Positions 22,542 through 34,321 of a DNA stretch of 64,000 nt are shown here, piece by piece. The translations under genes and the position numbers were made by a program. The notes under the pieces are model-generated. The model was not told the DNA's origin and did not search any database. It was given only the letters and a program-made list of their open reading frames with translations. Position 1 is the stretch's first letter. Each line of letters starts with the position of its first letter. Location: NCBI RefSeq assembly GCF_030269925.1, contig NC_085127.1:3355501-3419500 (forward strand), in the 5' to 3' direction. This DNA comes from Bombyx mori (taxonomy: Eukaryota; Arthropoda; Insecta; Lepidoptera; Bombycidae).

Positions 22542-25500
22542 TTAAGCTACAGTTTCCACCTTCTTCTTCTCGTTAGTACTTCTCGCGACCACCCTAAAGT
22601 TGTCGCTGTAGCCGTCGCCGTAGCCTCCAAAGAAATTACCAGCGTTGGTCGCGGGGTACCGGTCGAAACTGGATCTGTATTGGTTGTATCCAGATTTGTA
22701 GCCCGGGTAACCGGCACTGCCGCTCTGATATCCCGGTCTGTACCCTGCAACAATAACGTGAGAGCATTTTCTGTTAGATCTTGGATGACAATTCTTTCCA
22801 ATGCGTGACCAATAACGCGTTAACACCATTCTCGATCCGGCGGACCGAATGGTAAACAGTCGACGTCGCCCAAAACACGTCAATTCGGATCCTCCCGATC
22901 CACTAACAGTGCTTTTAGTTACCCCAAGCACCGGTCATCGTTTTCGGCGAACCCGTCGCTTGTGACGAAGGGATCGGCGAGTAAATTAACCCACAGACAC
23001 AGCCCACTGAGTTTCTCGCCGGTTCCTCTTAGTGGGTCGCGTTTCCGATCCGGTGGTAGATTCTGCGAAACACGGCTCTTGCTAGAGTTAGTATTAGCAA
23101 CGTCGTCAGGTTTGAGCCCCGTGAGCTCATCTACTTGTTAGGGTTACGCTGAAATGGCTTCTCAAGGCAAAAAAAAGCATTTCTCATGATTGCAACCGTT
23201 TTTCTTAGCACCCTTGTTTAATAGAAGCCTGGTGAATGCGTATTGAATCGTGTTAATATAAGTTCGTTCTTAGGAACAGGTACTGCTGTACATACTTAAA
23301 GCGTTATAAAAAATGAGTTTTACTATGAACGAATATCAAATTTTACGGACTCATTGTACCTACATTAGAATTTTATCGGTACCTAATGGAGGTCTCTATG
23401 GATTCTGCTTATCATTTCTTACCAGGAGGACCAAGACTGCTTAAAAATAAATTTTTCGATTACATATTTTACTCGTAAGTTATTCAAGTTGTATCTTGTT
23501 ACAGTAAAGTCTACAAAAATGTCAATGTACTTTCATTCGACCAATGACATGTAGACAAAAGATTTTTCTCGTTGTATTAATAATGAAAACTACATTTATT
23601 TTCAATATTCGAAGTGCATAACGCTTGTATGACGAAGTGAACGATCGATCAATTACATACCCAAGTGATTTTTTTAAACAGGTCGTTGCTCAGAACAGGT
23701 GCAACGGACAGGAAATATTTACTTTATTGTCTAGGTATGCTGATAGATAGCCTTAAGAGGCTATTTCAACTTCGCCCTAACATGTAGGTGAGCTCATTCA
23801 AACCGGAGTGTTGGTAACACTGGTCCTAGCAAGAGCAGTGCTTCGCAGAATCTACCACCGGATCGGAAACGCGACCCACTGAGAAGATTCGTCGAGAAAC
23901 TCAGTGGGCTGTGTCTGAGGGTTAATTTTCTCGCCGAGCACTTCATCGCAAGCGACGGCTTCGACGAGAACGGTGACTTATTTGCTGAAAATCGACTGTC
24001 GCTTAATGTTGGGGTTTGAATAACAGTAGCAGGCGACGTCCGGTGAAGCTAGCATAACCCCTCGAGGTTTCTAGCCATAGGTAAGAAGAAAAAGGCAGCA
24101 TACAATTTCCCAATAACAATGTGTTCTTTTTTTTTATTGCTTAGATGGGTGGATGAACTCATAGCCCACCTGGTGTTAAGTGGTTACTGGAGTCCATAGA
24201 CATCTACAACGTAAATGCGCCACCCACCTTGAGATATAAGTTCTAAGGTCTCAAGTATAGTTACCGTGCGGACTCACAAGAGATCCTACCACCAGTAATT
24301 ACGCAGATTATAATTTTGCGGGTTTTGATTTTTTGTTACACGATGTTATTCCTTCACCGTGAAAGTCAATCGTGAACATTGTTCCCAAAAATAAAACGCG
24401 CACTAGTTGAAACGTCATGCTTTGATTGGAACAAAGGCGTAACAAACAGCATAAACTGGATAATAATATTCGACGCTTGAAAGGCAAACATGACTAACCG
24501 AAAGTAACTGCTTTGTACATAAATGATAGGCAATAACCATATTCGATGCGCAAAAAAAATATATTTCTAGGTCTATTAAAATCATTTCAATCCTACGGCT
24601 AGATTCGTTAAAATATTTTTTTTTTCAGGTATTTCAACTTTAAATTAGTCTACTGTAAAGTTCACGCATTGTCGCTTAGTCATGTTTGCCTTTCAAGCGT
24701 CGAATTATACATTTTATTGGTGCGTTTCGTTTACACATTCCGAACAAGATACGAATTTGCATCGAAAACATTGACAATGGTGGGAAAGCGTTGAAGGTTG
24801 AACAGTATTGTAGACGTTGTGGCATCGAGATGAATAACCGAAGCCGGCTCTACGTGTGATTATACGAAATTAAAATAAAGCTAAAACGCGTGTAAAATAA
24901 CAAGTTAGGTATGCGCTTCTTTCGTTTACCCACGGACACAGCCCACTAAGTTTCTCGCCGGATCTTCTCAGTGGGTCGCGTTTCCGATCCGGTGGTAGAT
25001 TCTGGGAAGCACGGCTCTTGCTAGGGTTCCTGTTAGCAACGTCATCAGGTTTGAGCCCCGTAAGCTCACCTACTAGTTAAGGTTACGCTGATATGGTCTT
25101 TCTAGACCAGTGATGGGCAAAGTACGACCCGCGGGCCAAAGTATTTAATCCGATCCGCCGTGAGTCCATCTATCCTAAATATTTTACTCAGCATTTTGGC
25201 GCGTAAAATCAAATCTGACGTCTATAATTGAAAATCTTCGAATTTTTAATGAAAGCTCCAATTCGTCAGGAGTGTTTTGAGCTTTCATTATCTCATAATT
25301 AACTTGCCATCATTATAAGTATCTCGGCAGTCTGTCACAGGTATTAGTTTATTTATTGGAAAAAAAAAAACAATTCTTTTCACTTATCTATCACACGCCT
25401 CACGTCTCACGCGCCTAACAAAGCGTAAAAGTAAAAGGTATTTTGTTTATCAAAAAGCTTTTAATACAAAATACATTTTTTTCTATAACTCTTACCCTCC

Positions 25501-27833
25501 TCTAGAATATCTTAAACTTTGTGCCCCGCCATTAAAAATGTTTGCCCACCACTGCTCTACAGCATCAGCTTAGGTAGGGAAAAAAATCGATTAACTAAAT
25601 TAATCAACTGAATTCGCTTATCAAACATAAATGGCATGCACGCGCAAAATTTTTATAAATAGAAAATCGTTGCGGCCTAAACGATAAGACGTCCGGTGTA
25701 CTGGTGTCAAGCGATGCCTGTTCAAATAATAATAATAATAAGTGGAAACAAATCACGCTCGGTCATCTGACCCCAATTTAGGATTCCCTGTGTTATGGGT
25801 GCCATAGACTTGATAAACATGTTTAAATATATACCTACATATATATATATAGATAACAAATACCTAGACAGTGTAAACATGTTTGGTGGTAGGACCTTTT
25901 GTGAGCCCGCACGGGTAGGTACCACCACCCCGCCTATTTCTGCCGTGAAGTAGTAATGCGTTTCGGTTTGAAGGGCGGAGCAGTCGTTGTAACTATACTG
26001 AGACCTTAGAACTTATATCTCAAGGTGGGTAGCGTATTTACGTTGTAGATGTCTATGGACTCCAGTAATCGCTTAACACAAAGTGGGCTGTGAGCTCGTC
26101 CACCCATCTAAGCAATTAATAAAAAACAGTAGTATTCAATTTAATTTATTTTTATTAGTTGTCGAGAAATTCTCACGAGCCAACTCACAGAATACATCTA
26201 GCTGTGTATTGAAAAGTCTACGCACGTTCGATATGAACCCGAGCAAAAAGGGCCTTGAATTAATTCGTTTATTTTTACTTGGACACGCCTAAGTGCTTCG
26301 TATCAAGGATAATGTGGCATTCTTACTATATGCAGCGCAAATGTCTATAATGTAAACCTTGTACGGGGCTATTAAGTGATAACATTATGACGTCATCTAA
26401 ACATAACATACGAGGATGCGAGCTAAAGTATAAACTGCCGGCGTTTTCGTATCGAGCGATGCGACCGTGCCGGTGTTCGAATTCGGATTAAGTGTGCTTA
26501 GTGTGAGTTTTTTAACGTTCTCGATAGCGTAAAAGTTATCTCACATTAAATTTGTTTGGAGTTGGAACGTTTACCTACGTTTGCCGCTAGGGGCGCTGTT
26601 CTGACTACATAATGTTAACTTTTACGCTATCGAGAAAGTTAAAAAACTCGCACTAAGCACACAGGTACCAATTCTTCTAATGAAAGACGTACTTGACAAA
26701 TGTTCACGAATGAAATCCACGGTGAAGGAATAATATCTATTTACTTATACTAATATATAAATTTACATTGGTTTTTACGGATGTTCCGTTATAACTACTG
26801 AACCATGCATCCGATCGACTTGAAACTTGATATCCATGTAGAAAATACATGTACTTAATGGATAGGCTAATATTTATATGAGTGTTGGACTCCCTACACC
26901 AGTTGCGGGGGCGTTAATGATGAGAATCTTTGTGGGGGTGAGAAGTATTAATTTTAATTTTAAATGCCCAGCGAAGCGGACGGATACAGCTAGTCGTGTA
27001 ATAAAAATCAAACCGGCAATAATTATAATTTGCGTAATTACTGGTGGTAGTAGTAGGTCTTAGGAGCATGGATAGGTACCACCACCCTGCCTATTTCTGT
27101 CGTGAAGCAGTAATGCGTTTCGGTTTAAAGCAGCCGTTTCACTTTGAAAGCCGGGACTCAGAACTCTTTATTTCTCAAGGTGGGTGGCGGAATTTACGTT
27201 GTGAGTTATTATTATTATACAGTGTGTGGACTATGTTAAAATAAAATAAAGATATATAAAAGGAAAAAGAATGGATTTACCTCCATAGCCCGGGTACCCT
27301 GAAAGTCCGCCGAAGCCTCCCTGATAACCGCCTTGATATCCGCCTTGGTAACCACCATAGTTACCTGTAATATACAATTCAATAAGTTAGAGCTTTTAAG
27401 TGGTTTTGAGTAAAAAATATTATGGGACGTCACATCCTTTTCAATAGATAAATTTTATCGAAGAAAATCAAACTAAATTTCTCTCGTCAATTACATACAT
27501 TATATCGATTGAACGTTAAATTTTAAACTTACCGCCAAACCCGCCCTGATAACTTTGACCCGGATAACCGAAACCGGCGTAGCCGTTACTTAAACCGGTA
27601 TTTCCGTAACCGAAACCCGAGCTGCCGTAGCCAGGATAATTTCCGTAACCCGGGTAACTGCTTCCAGCGCTGCCGGTGTTGTAGCCGCCATAGCCGCTGT
27701 AACCGTTTTGATAGCCCGGCTTTAGAAGGCCGTAACCGCCCGCGTTTCGCGTTTGACCGGTAAAGTCATTGCTCGTATCCGATACTCTTTGTCCGATCGT
27801 CACGGCCGCCGAGCAGCATAACAAAAGAAGACT
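22542..27833 (-). CDS. Secreted Gly/Tyr-rich protein, cuticle-like, copy B
   Basis: Paralogue of the gene at 12615-18049, with identical structure: exons 27833-27533, 27364-27281 and 22744-22542 (stop TAA), same sizes (301, 84 and 203 nt), phases and splice sites, 195 residues. It opens SLLLLCCSAAVTIG after an acceptor AG, so the start Met again lies on an unplaced short exon. By eye only three residues differ from copy A: Ala for Ser in the NGYAGFGYPG stretch, Lys for Arg in GYKSGYNQYR, and Lys for Asn near the C-terminus (EKKKVETVA). I count about eight synonymous changes. Both frames are open, so both copies may be expressed. Function is inferred from composition only: an extracellular structural protein, possibly of cuticle. 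Confidence 0.75.
22915..23180 (+). mobile_element. J2 LINE 3' end (unit B)
   Basis: Counterpart of 12990-13250, with GCCCACTGAGTTTCTCGCCG and an A-run near 23170. Confidence 0.75.
23745..24085 (-). mobile_element. J2 LINE 3' end, inverted (unit B)
   Basis: Counterpart of 13890-14240 with a few indels (CGACCCACTGAGAAGATTCG). Confidence 0.7.
24127..24381 (-). mobile_element. Bm1 SINE with internal deletion (unit B)
   Basis: Same insertion as 14274-14607. TCTCAAGTATAGTTAC joins directly to CGTGCGGACTCACAAG, so about 74 bp including the CCGAAACGCATTACTGC segment is missing. Confidence 0.9.
24468..24706. repeat. Diverged inverted repeat (unit B)
   Basis: Counterpart of the 39-bp hairpin in unit A. 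The left arm reads CTAACCGAAAGTA and the right arm CATTGTCGCTTAG, so pairing now fails at several outer positions. Confidence 0.7.
24925..25587 (+). mobile_element. J2 LINE 3' end split by hAT (unit B)
   Basis: J2 tail 24925-25107, resuming at 25555 (CTCTACAGCATCAGCTTAGG). It is the same arrangement as 15150-15807. Confidence 0.75.
25108..25554. mobile_element. Non-autonomous hAT element (unit B)
   Basis: It starts CAGTGATGGGCAAAGTACGA and ends TTTGCCCACCACTG, here with an intact terminal CACTG. It is shared with unit A, so the insertion predates the duplication. Confidence 0.7.
25884..26127 (+). mobile_element. Bm1 SINE 3' part (unit B)
   Basis: Counterpart of 16106-16349 and nearly identical to it. 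Confidence 0.9.
26492..26662. mobile_element. MITE, 171 bp (unit B)
   Basis: The ends are better preserved than in unit A: GTGTGCTTAGTGTGAGTTTT at the left and its near reverse complement closing with CACTAAGCACAC. Confidence 0.8.
26736..26993 (+). mobile_element. Non-autonomous Helitron, 258 bp (unit B)
   Basis: Counterpart of 16945-17202, with the same TC start, CTAG end and length. Confidence 0.85.
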
Positions 27834-28285
27834 CTGAAAACATGGTTTTTATTAGAATCACTTTAAATATTAATAACAACGGCCTTAGTTCAGTATTGCT
27901 TTTGAATATGTATTTTATTCACAAACTAAAAAAAAACACGATCAAAAAGCAAACCGAACTAACAATTAACTTAATATTTTTTATTCCCTTGAGATATTCA
28001 GCGAATTTATAAAATTATTCTATTGTCATAGGTCTTTGATACACGTGGAAATTTTGAAATAAACCCGTCGTCTTGGAGTCGATGAAAATTACGTTAAATA
28101 TTTCGTTACGTACAAAAAAACGTACGTACATGCCAAGCTAATAAAAACTTTTTAAAAACATCTTATAGAATGTCTTTAGGCACTACATACACTCATCTAA
28201 GCTACTACTGCACGGCATCAACTGTCCGCTGTAATCCGGATCCATCTATGTAAAGATATAGAGTATCTAAAGTATGTAACATTTA

Positions 28286-29063
28286 GTCGTCGTGGCCTAA
28301 AGGATAAGACGTCCGGTGCATTCGTGTTGAGCGATGCACCGATGTTCGAATCTCAGGCGGGTACCAATTTTTCCAATGAAATACGTACTCAACAAATGTT
28401 CACGATTGACTTCCACGGTGAAGGAATTTTTTTTTTTTTTTTTTTTTTTTTATTGCCCTTGTAGGCAGACGAGCATACGGCCCACCTGATGTTGAGTGGT
28501 TACCGTCGCCCATGGACTTCAGCAATGCCAGGGGCAGAGCCAAGCCGCTGCCTATCGCTTAATACTCTCCACAAGCCTCGTTTGAAGAAGGACATGTCAT
28601 AGCGCTCGGGAAACACCGTGGAGGGGAGCTCATTCCATAGCCGGATGGTACGTGGCAGAAAAGACCTCTGGAAACGCACTGTCGATGACCGCAGTGGCTC
28701 CAGGTAGTATGGATGAACTTTACTCCGGTGGCGGGCGGTGCGATGGTAAAAACGAGATGCCGGTATCATCTCGAACAATTACATCGTGTAATAAAAATGA
28801 AACCCGCAAAATTATAATTTGCGTAATTACTGGTGGTAGGACCTCTTTGAGTCCACGCGGGTGGGTACCATCGCCTTGCCTATTTCTGCCGTGAAGCAGT
28901 AATGCGTTTCGGTTTGAAGGGTGGGGCAGCCGTTGTAACTATACTGAGACCTTAAACTTATATCTCAAGGTGGGTGGCGCATTTACGTTGTGGATGTCTA
29001 TGGGCTCCAGTAACTACTTAACACCAGGTGGGCTGTGAGCTCGTCCACCCACCTAAGCAATGA
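28286..29063 (+). mobile_element. Bm1 SINE with target duplication, split by a LINE (unit B)
   Basis: Full-length sense Bm1 (28286-28426 and 28777-29063) beginning GTCGTCGTGGCCTAAAGGAT and ending in an A-rich tail. It is flanked by a direct repeat GAGTATCTAAAGTATGTA at 28261-28278 and 29080-29097, the target duplication of its insertion. Confidence 0.9.
28427..28776 (-). mobile_element. J1 LINE 3' end inserted in Bm1 (unit B only)
   Basis: A poly-T run, then reverse-oriented J1 3' sequence encoding the C-terminal frame FQRSFLPRTIRLWNELPSTV on the minus strand. It is absent from the matching Bm1 in unit A, so it arrived after the duplication or was lost there. Confidence 0.85.
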
Positions 29064-29426
29064 AAAAAAGAAAAAAAAAGAGTATCTAAAGTATGTACCG
29101 TGAGCTAAAATAAGCCGTGAAATTAGTTTTAATTGTATAGAGGCTTAGCTTAGTAAACTATTATCGTTTTGTGCTTATGTTGAAGCCATCGTTAATTTTG
29201 TTTCTGTTTATTTCGTGTAATTATAAAATCGTGCAGATCAAACCAGAACATGAGCATGAGTTCGTGAGCCCGTCAAAAAAAATCTAGAAAATTCCGTACA
29301 CAGAACTTTGGTCTTTTGTCAGCAATCCGCATTACGTTTTGTCGAGTGCTCACTCTTGCATACACATGTTCCCGCTTGAATTCTGAATATGAATTAATCT
29401 AGAGAAGAAACTATTCAACTTTCAGT

Positions 29427-29867
29427 CTTTTTTTTTTATTGCTTAGATGGATGGACGAGCTCACAGCCCATCTGGTGTTAAGTGGTTACTGGAGCCCATA
29501 GACATCTACAACGTAAATGCGCCACCCACCTCGAGATACAAGTTCTAAGGTCTCAGTATAGTTACAACGGCTACCCCACCCTTCAAACCGAAACGCATTA
29601 CTGCTTCACGGCGGAAATAGGCGGGGTGGTGGTACCTACCCGTGCGGACTCCCAAGAGGTCCTACCACCAGTGATTACGCAAATTATAATTTTGCGGATT
29701 TGGTTTTTATTACACGATGTTATTCCTTCACCGTGGAAGTAAATCGTGAACATTTGTTGAGTACGTATTTCATTAGAAAAATTGGTACCCGCCTGCGGGA
29801 TTCGAACACCGGTGCATCGCTACACACGAATGCACCGGACGTCTTATCCTTTAGGCCACGACGACTT
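29427..29867 (-). mobile_element. Bm1 SINE, full length (unit B only)
   Basis: Antisense Bm1 from poly-T plus ATTGCTTAGATGGATGG to the complete tRNA-like head ending TTAGGCCACGACGACTT. Unit A lacks it together with adjoining sequence. Confidence 0.95.
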
Positions 29868-30005
29868 CAAAGTCTCGACTTACTTGCATGAACTCGTTTT
29901 TAATATATTTTTAAACAAGACTGTTAATGTCTTAAATCATGTTAAACGACTTTTAATTGTCGTTACAGCTCTATTTCTATTAGTACATCGATTTTATAAT
30001 TAAAC

Positions 30006-30270
30006 TAGCGACCCGCCCTCGCTTCGCTTCGGAAACATTAAATTTTATTATTGACTAGCGACCCGCCCTCGCTTCGCTTCGGAAACATTAAAACACACAT
30101 GAAACAAAAAAAAAATTAAAAAAAAATTAAAAAAAAAGTAGCCTATGTTAATCAGGGACAATATCGGCTTCTAATGGAAAAAGAATTTTTCAAATCGGTC
30201 CAGTAGTTTCGGAGCCTATTCGAAACAAACAAACAAACAAATCTTTCCTCTTTATAATATTAGTATAGAC
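30006..30270 (-). mobile_element. Helitron with doubled 3' end (unit B only)
   Basis: Same family as 19357-19571. The terminal block CTAGCGACCCGCCCTCGC occurs twice on the + strand, at 30006 and 30055. A complete element (about 30055-30270) is therefore preceded by an extra copy of its last 50 bp or so. Confidence 0.8.
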
Positions 30271-30805
30271 AACTATAAAATCATTAATAGAAATTTATTC
30301 GTTTGATTCTCGATTTCCTGTGCGTCTGATATAATGTTTCATATCGTTATCATTCGCTTGCGTTTGTTTATCAAACTTTATTAAGGTGTAGTTTAGTGGA
30401 AAAATTCTGATAAACAACCAAACATTCCTTGTCCACGCTAGGAGTAAAAATTTAAAGATGTGATTTCTTTAGAATGTTTGCTCAGATACTTTTAAAGTCT
30501 CTTACTTTAAATATCGTGGAAAATAAACAGAGGAAATGTATTAAGTAGTCAAGAAAATTAATAAATCGATCTATGCTTACTTCTTATTAATATATTTTAG
30601 CATTATTTATTACATTGAGCTGTATTCATATATTTATCTGTGTTGGAATTTTCTCATGATTACCTTTATTAAGATGGATAAAAAGACGGGGCTACTATTA
30701 AAACGTATTTTGTTGAATTTTTAAAACATATTTATCTATTTTATTTTTGTATTATTAGAGTGACATTGGACAGGTAAAAAGGTGACTTCAGGATTCTACT
30801 ACAGA

Positions 30806-30915
30806 TAAAAAAAAATTGCTCTTGTAGGCAGACGAGCGCACGGCCCACCGTTACCGTCGCCCATGGACTTCAGCAATGCCAGGGGCAGAGCCAAGCCGGT
30901 GCCTACCGCTAGATG
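30806..30915 (-). mobile_element. J1 LINE 3' end (unit B)
   Basis: Counterpart of 19790-19905, at the right edge of the duplication. Confidence 0.8.
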
Positions 30916-30958
30916 ACCGGAGAGCTATTGTAGTAATGTCATCTAAATTACCATTTAT

Positions 30959-32345
30959 ATGTTTTTTTTTGATACTTCTGCTTCTATTTTATACTTGTCA
31001 AAATTGGATGTTTCCGTACTAGAAAATGTACGGGAGCGTGTTGTGGTATATATGACAAGTATTTTGCAAGTCTTATCTTATTTTCTTGCACTAGAGTGTA
31101 CAAATACGTATGAGATTGCTTCTATTATTATCAGGGGAAAGGCAAACAAAATGAACTAAACTGAATTGTTTTGCTTTGCGAATTATAGAGTTATTAATTC
31201 GGCGAGCCAACTTAGTGACTTTGTGCTCTATATTCTTTCAAATTCATGATTAATATGAAGATTTTCATTCACCTTTTACATGTGATGTCAATGGCTTTTC
31301 TCGAAAATATGTACAAATTATCTAAAATAATTTCTTAGTTCTTCTTTCTTTTGTAATGATTTCTAAATTTGAATTAAGATCCTAACCGAAAATACTCATC
31401 TATCTATAAAGTTACGAAAATCAATTAATCGGGTCTAGTTTGTCTTTTGTACATTATTTATCCGATTGTGCTGAGGTTTGGTATAATTGTTGCTGAGACT
31501 CTAGGGAAGACTTCTGTCATATATCATCAAAGTAAGCCACATATGTATGTGGCGCGCGAGTACTTATCATACATACAGCAAATCGATTTTTTCTGTAATT
31601 ATCGATCAATACAACAATGACCAGATTTCACTGTGTAGTCAAAACATAAAATGAGTTCATAATTTAGAATATTTTTTCTAAAAACATAGTTCATTAGTTA
31701 TTATTTATACGTAAGTATATTTAGTGCTATAAAATAAGTTAATAAATATGATAATATTGATTAGTAGTTATACGAGGACACGTTTCAGCTTTTATCTTTG
31801 TCGGTACACACGAATACTGAAAACCATATAAATTATAAGATATATGAAAAAAAAAACCTTTATCAAACTATGCCAATAAAGTTTTATTGCTTAAATGTCA
31901 ATTTAAAGTACTGCGCACGTATTGAGTGACTGTATCAGGAATTCCGTGTTCGGAAACGGCATCACCGCAACCCAAATTTAAAAAAAATGATCAGTAAAAA
32001 TTTAAATTAGTATGACCTACAAATTCAATGGTTTTTCAATTACCTTCATTTTGGAGATATAAAAAATAAAAATACGCAATTAATATATAAATAAATGACG
32101 CGTAAATTTGACGAGTAATAAATAAATCCCGTGACAAAATTATTCGTGTTATTAATAACGCATTGAAATCAGAACTAATCAGAAGATAATGTAACAAAAA
32201 ATGTAATTAAAATTTGACAAAAAATATCTTTTAGATCTGTAATAAACTCGAAACCCGTTCATCCGCCTTTAATTAAAGTTAAAGATCGATAGTGAATATT
32301 TCCATCTTCTAAGGCGTCATTAAATATACATATATTTCGTAAATC
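30959..32345. other. Gene-free AT-rich stretch
   Basis: The sequence after the right edge of the duplication has no recognised repeat family. The 66-codon frame at 30959-31159 has no motif and no promoter or splice context, so I do not call it a gene. Confidence 0.5.
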
Positions 32346-32358
32346 GATATATTTTCAT

Positions 32359-32603
32359 CAGGACATGTAGTCCGAATTGGGGAGACCAGAATGCCAAGAG
32401 ACAACTACTCTATGGCAAACCAGAGGGCCGCAGAAGTCGTGCCAGACCCAAACTCCGATGGTTAGATGGCATAGAGCACGACCTCAAAGTTATCGGTGTC
32501 AGGAACTGGAAGAAAAAAGTCCTGAACAGAGCAGTCTGGAGAGACATACTGGACCAGGCTAAGGCCCACCCTGGGCTGTAAGGACTAAAATGACGATGCT
32601 GAT
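32359..32603 (+). mobile_element. RTE-type LINE 3' end with target duplication
   Basis: The + frame from about 32408 ends KAHPGL and stop, and contains RARPKLRWLDGIEHDLKVIG, characteristic of RTE C-termini. The element ends in GATGCTGATGAT, as RTE tails do. Direct repeats GATATATTTTCAT flank it at 32346-32358 and 32604-32616. A frameshift lies near 32400. Confidence 0.8.
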
Positions 32604-32954
32604 GATATATTTTCATGAATAAAAAAAACAACCTTTAATATTTAAACTTCGAAAGGTGACTTGTTTTTGTATCGAATTTAGCACTGTAATAACCTAAGTG
32701 CGCATCTCTATGACGAATTTAACTAATTACCTGGAGCATTAACCTCGATAAAACAAGTACGACTTGTTTGCGACAAAAGAAGAATTGAAACAGATGGCTT
32801 CTTATACTTAGAAACAATGGGTGCTTAAATTGTTCATCACCTCATCTAGTTTGAAGAAATTTTGAAGTCAACATGGCTTAAAAGATGAGACGTCAAATAG
32901 TGAAATTTTTTAAAGCAAATTCATTACAAACTAAACACGTGCTCTTGGACGTGG

Positions 32955-33172
32955 AATCTAATCCATAGACCACCCACTGAGTTTCTCACCGGATATTCTC
33001 AGTGGGTCGCGATTCAGATCTCAGATCACGGTGGTAGATTCAGAAAAGCCCTACTCTTGCTAGGGCACATGCTAGCAAATTCTTTCATGTTGAGCCCCGT
33101 GTGCTCTCTCGCCAGTCAGGGTGAAGCCAGAATAGCCTCTCGAGGCTGTTGACAGACAAGTAGGCAAAAAAA
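32955..33172 (+). mobile_element. J2 LINE 3' end
   Basis: Diverged J2 tail: CCCACTGAGTTTCTCACCGG and ATATTCTCAGTGGGTCGCG, ending GACAAGTAGGCAAAAAAA. Confidence 0.7.
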
Positions 33173-33224
33173 TAATAGTTATATCATTTATTAAAAACGT
33201 AATCGGACAAATTAGTAGATTTCC

Positions 33225-33400
33225 ATAATAACTGCTGGTCGGACGTCCATTCTGACTATATCAGCTGCGAAGCAGTCATTCGTTCCAGTTTCGAGGCTCG
33301 GATAGCCGTGGTATACGAGACCATGAGACTCTATGTCTCATGGCAGCAGAATTCACGTTGCAATCCCCATGAGTACCGGTAACCGCTTCATATTGGAGGG
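33225..33400 (+). mobile_element. Very diverged Bm1-like sequence
   Basis: It follows the order of Bm1 body motifs with many changes (CTGCGAAGCAGTCATTCGTT; GAGACCATGAGACTCTATGT). It may be an old Bm1 or a related SINE. Confidence 0.4.
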
Positions 33401-33690
33401 TCTGCAAAAATGTTACTTTCCTATCAAGCTCTATTTGTTAGTGACATTAACATTTGTGTTATGTTAAATGTTTCACAATAAGCAATACTAGCTTTTTGTG
33501 GGTAGTTTTGCGTAGACTACGTTGCGTGATCGTGGGTAGAATACCGCGACCAGCAATAGAATGAAAAGTAACAGTCCAGACTATGTTCATACTGAATGTC
33601 ATCTACATCCATTCTGTGGTATTAAGCTGAGACTGAGTTGCTTTCGTGTTCATGATATGTATGTATTTATTTATTTCTTTGGTTTTTGCG

Positions 33691-33938
33691 TTTTTTTTTA
33701 TTGCTTAGTTGGGTTGACGAACTCACGGCCCACCTGATGTTAAGTGGTTACCGGAGCTAAGAGACATGTACAACGTAAATGCGCCACCCACCTTGAGATA
33801 TAAGTTCTAAGGTCTCAGTATAGTTACAACGGTTGCCCCGCTCTTCAAACCGAAACGCATTACTGCTTCACGGCAGAAATAGGCAGGGCGGTGGTACCTA
33901 TCCGTGCGGACTCACAAGAGGTCCTACCACCAGTAATT
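33691..33938 (-). mobile_element. Bm1 SINE, truncated
   Basis: Antisense Bm1 from poly-T plus ATTGCTTAGTTGGGTTGACG to CCTACCACCAGTAA. Confidence 0.9.
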
Positions 33939-34321
33939 TATTCAATTTCGCGCCTTCCCGGGTCTCGATTCGATTTAAATAATTTACAGTTTTCGTGGAC
34001 ACGTCTACCACAATAAAATTCTAAAGTATTCAAAACGTCAGAAATGTAATAATGATAATTAAAATCCGTGGGATTAAAATAATATTCGGTAACTTAATCG
34101 GTATAAATCAGCATCGAACAGTATGTATAAAAGTAATGTAAATCTTTAAATGACGTATTTTTAATCCAAAATCCGTTTTTAATGAAGCAAATCCTATCAA
34201 TATATTATGTTCGAAATTAATAACGTTCTGTCAGTGAAGAGTACATGAAAATTCATTCAGTAATATCGGAAATTTGAGCGAGTCGAATGCTACTGTTTTA
34301 TTAAGTTTATTGATCGATTAA

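Larger units (their letters stand above)
26437..27205 (+). mobile_element. Bm1 SINE interrupted by a MITE and a Helitron (unit B)
   Basis: Pieces 26437-26491, 26663-26735 and 26994-27205 form one Bm1, as in unit A. It ends 76 bp from the middle exon of the copy B gene. Confidence 0.85.
21278..30958. repeat. Segmental duplication, unit B
   Basis: Second, longer unit (about 9.7 kb versus 8.6 kb), from GGGTACTTTTGCTGACGTTG to TCATCTAAATTACCATTTAT. The extra length comes from insertions absent from unit A: a J1 fragment inside a Bm1 (28427-28776), an antisense Bm1 with flank (about 29064-29895) and a Helitron (30006-30270). It lacks the unit A Helitron at 19357 and 74 bp of the Bm1 at 24127. Confidence 0.9.
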
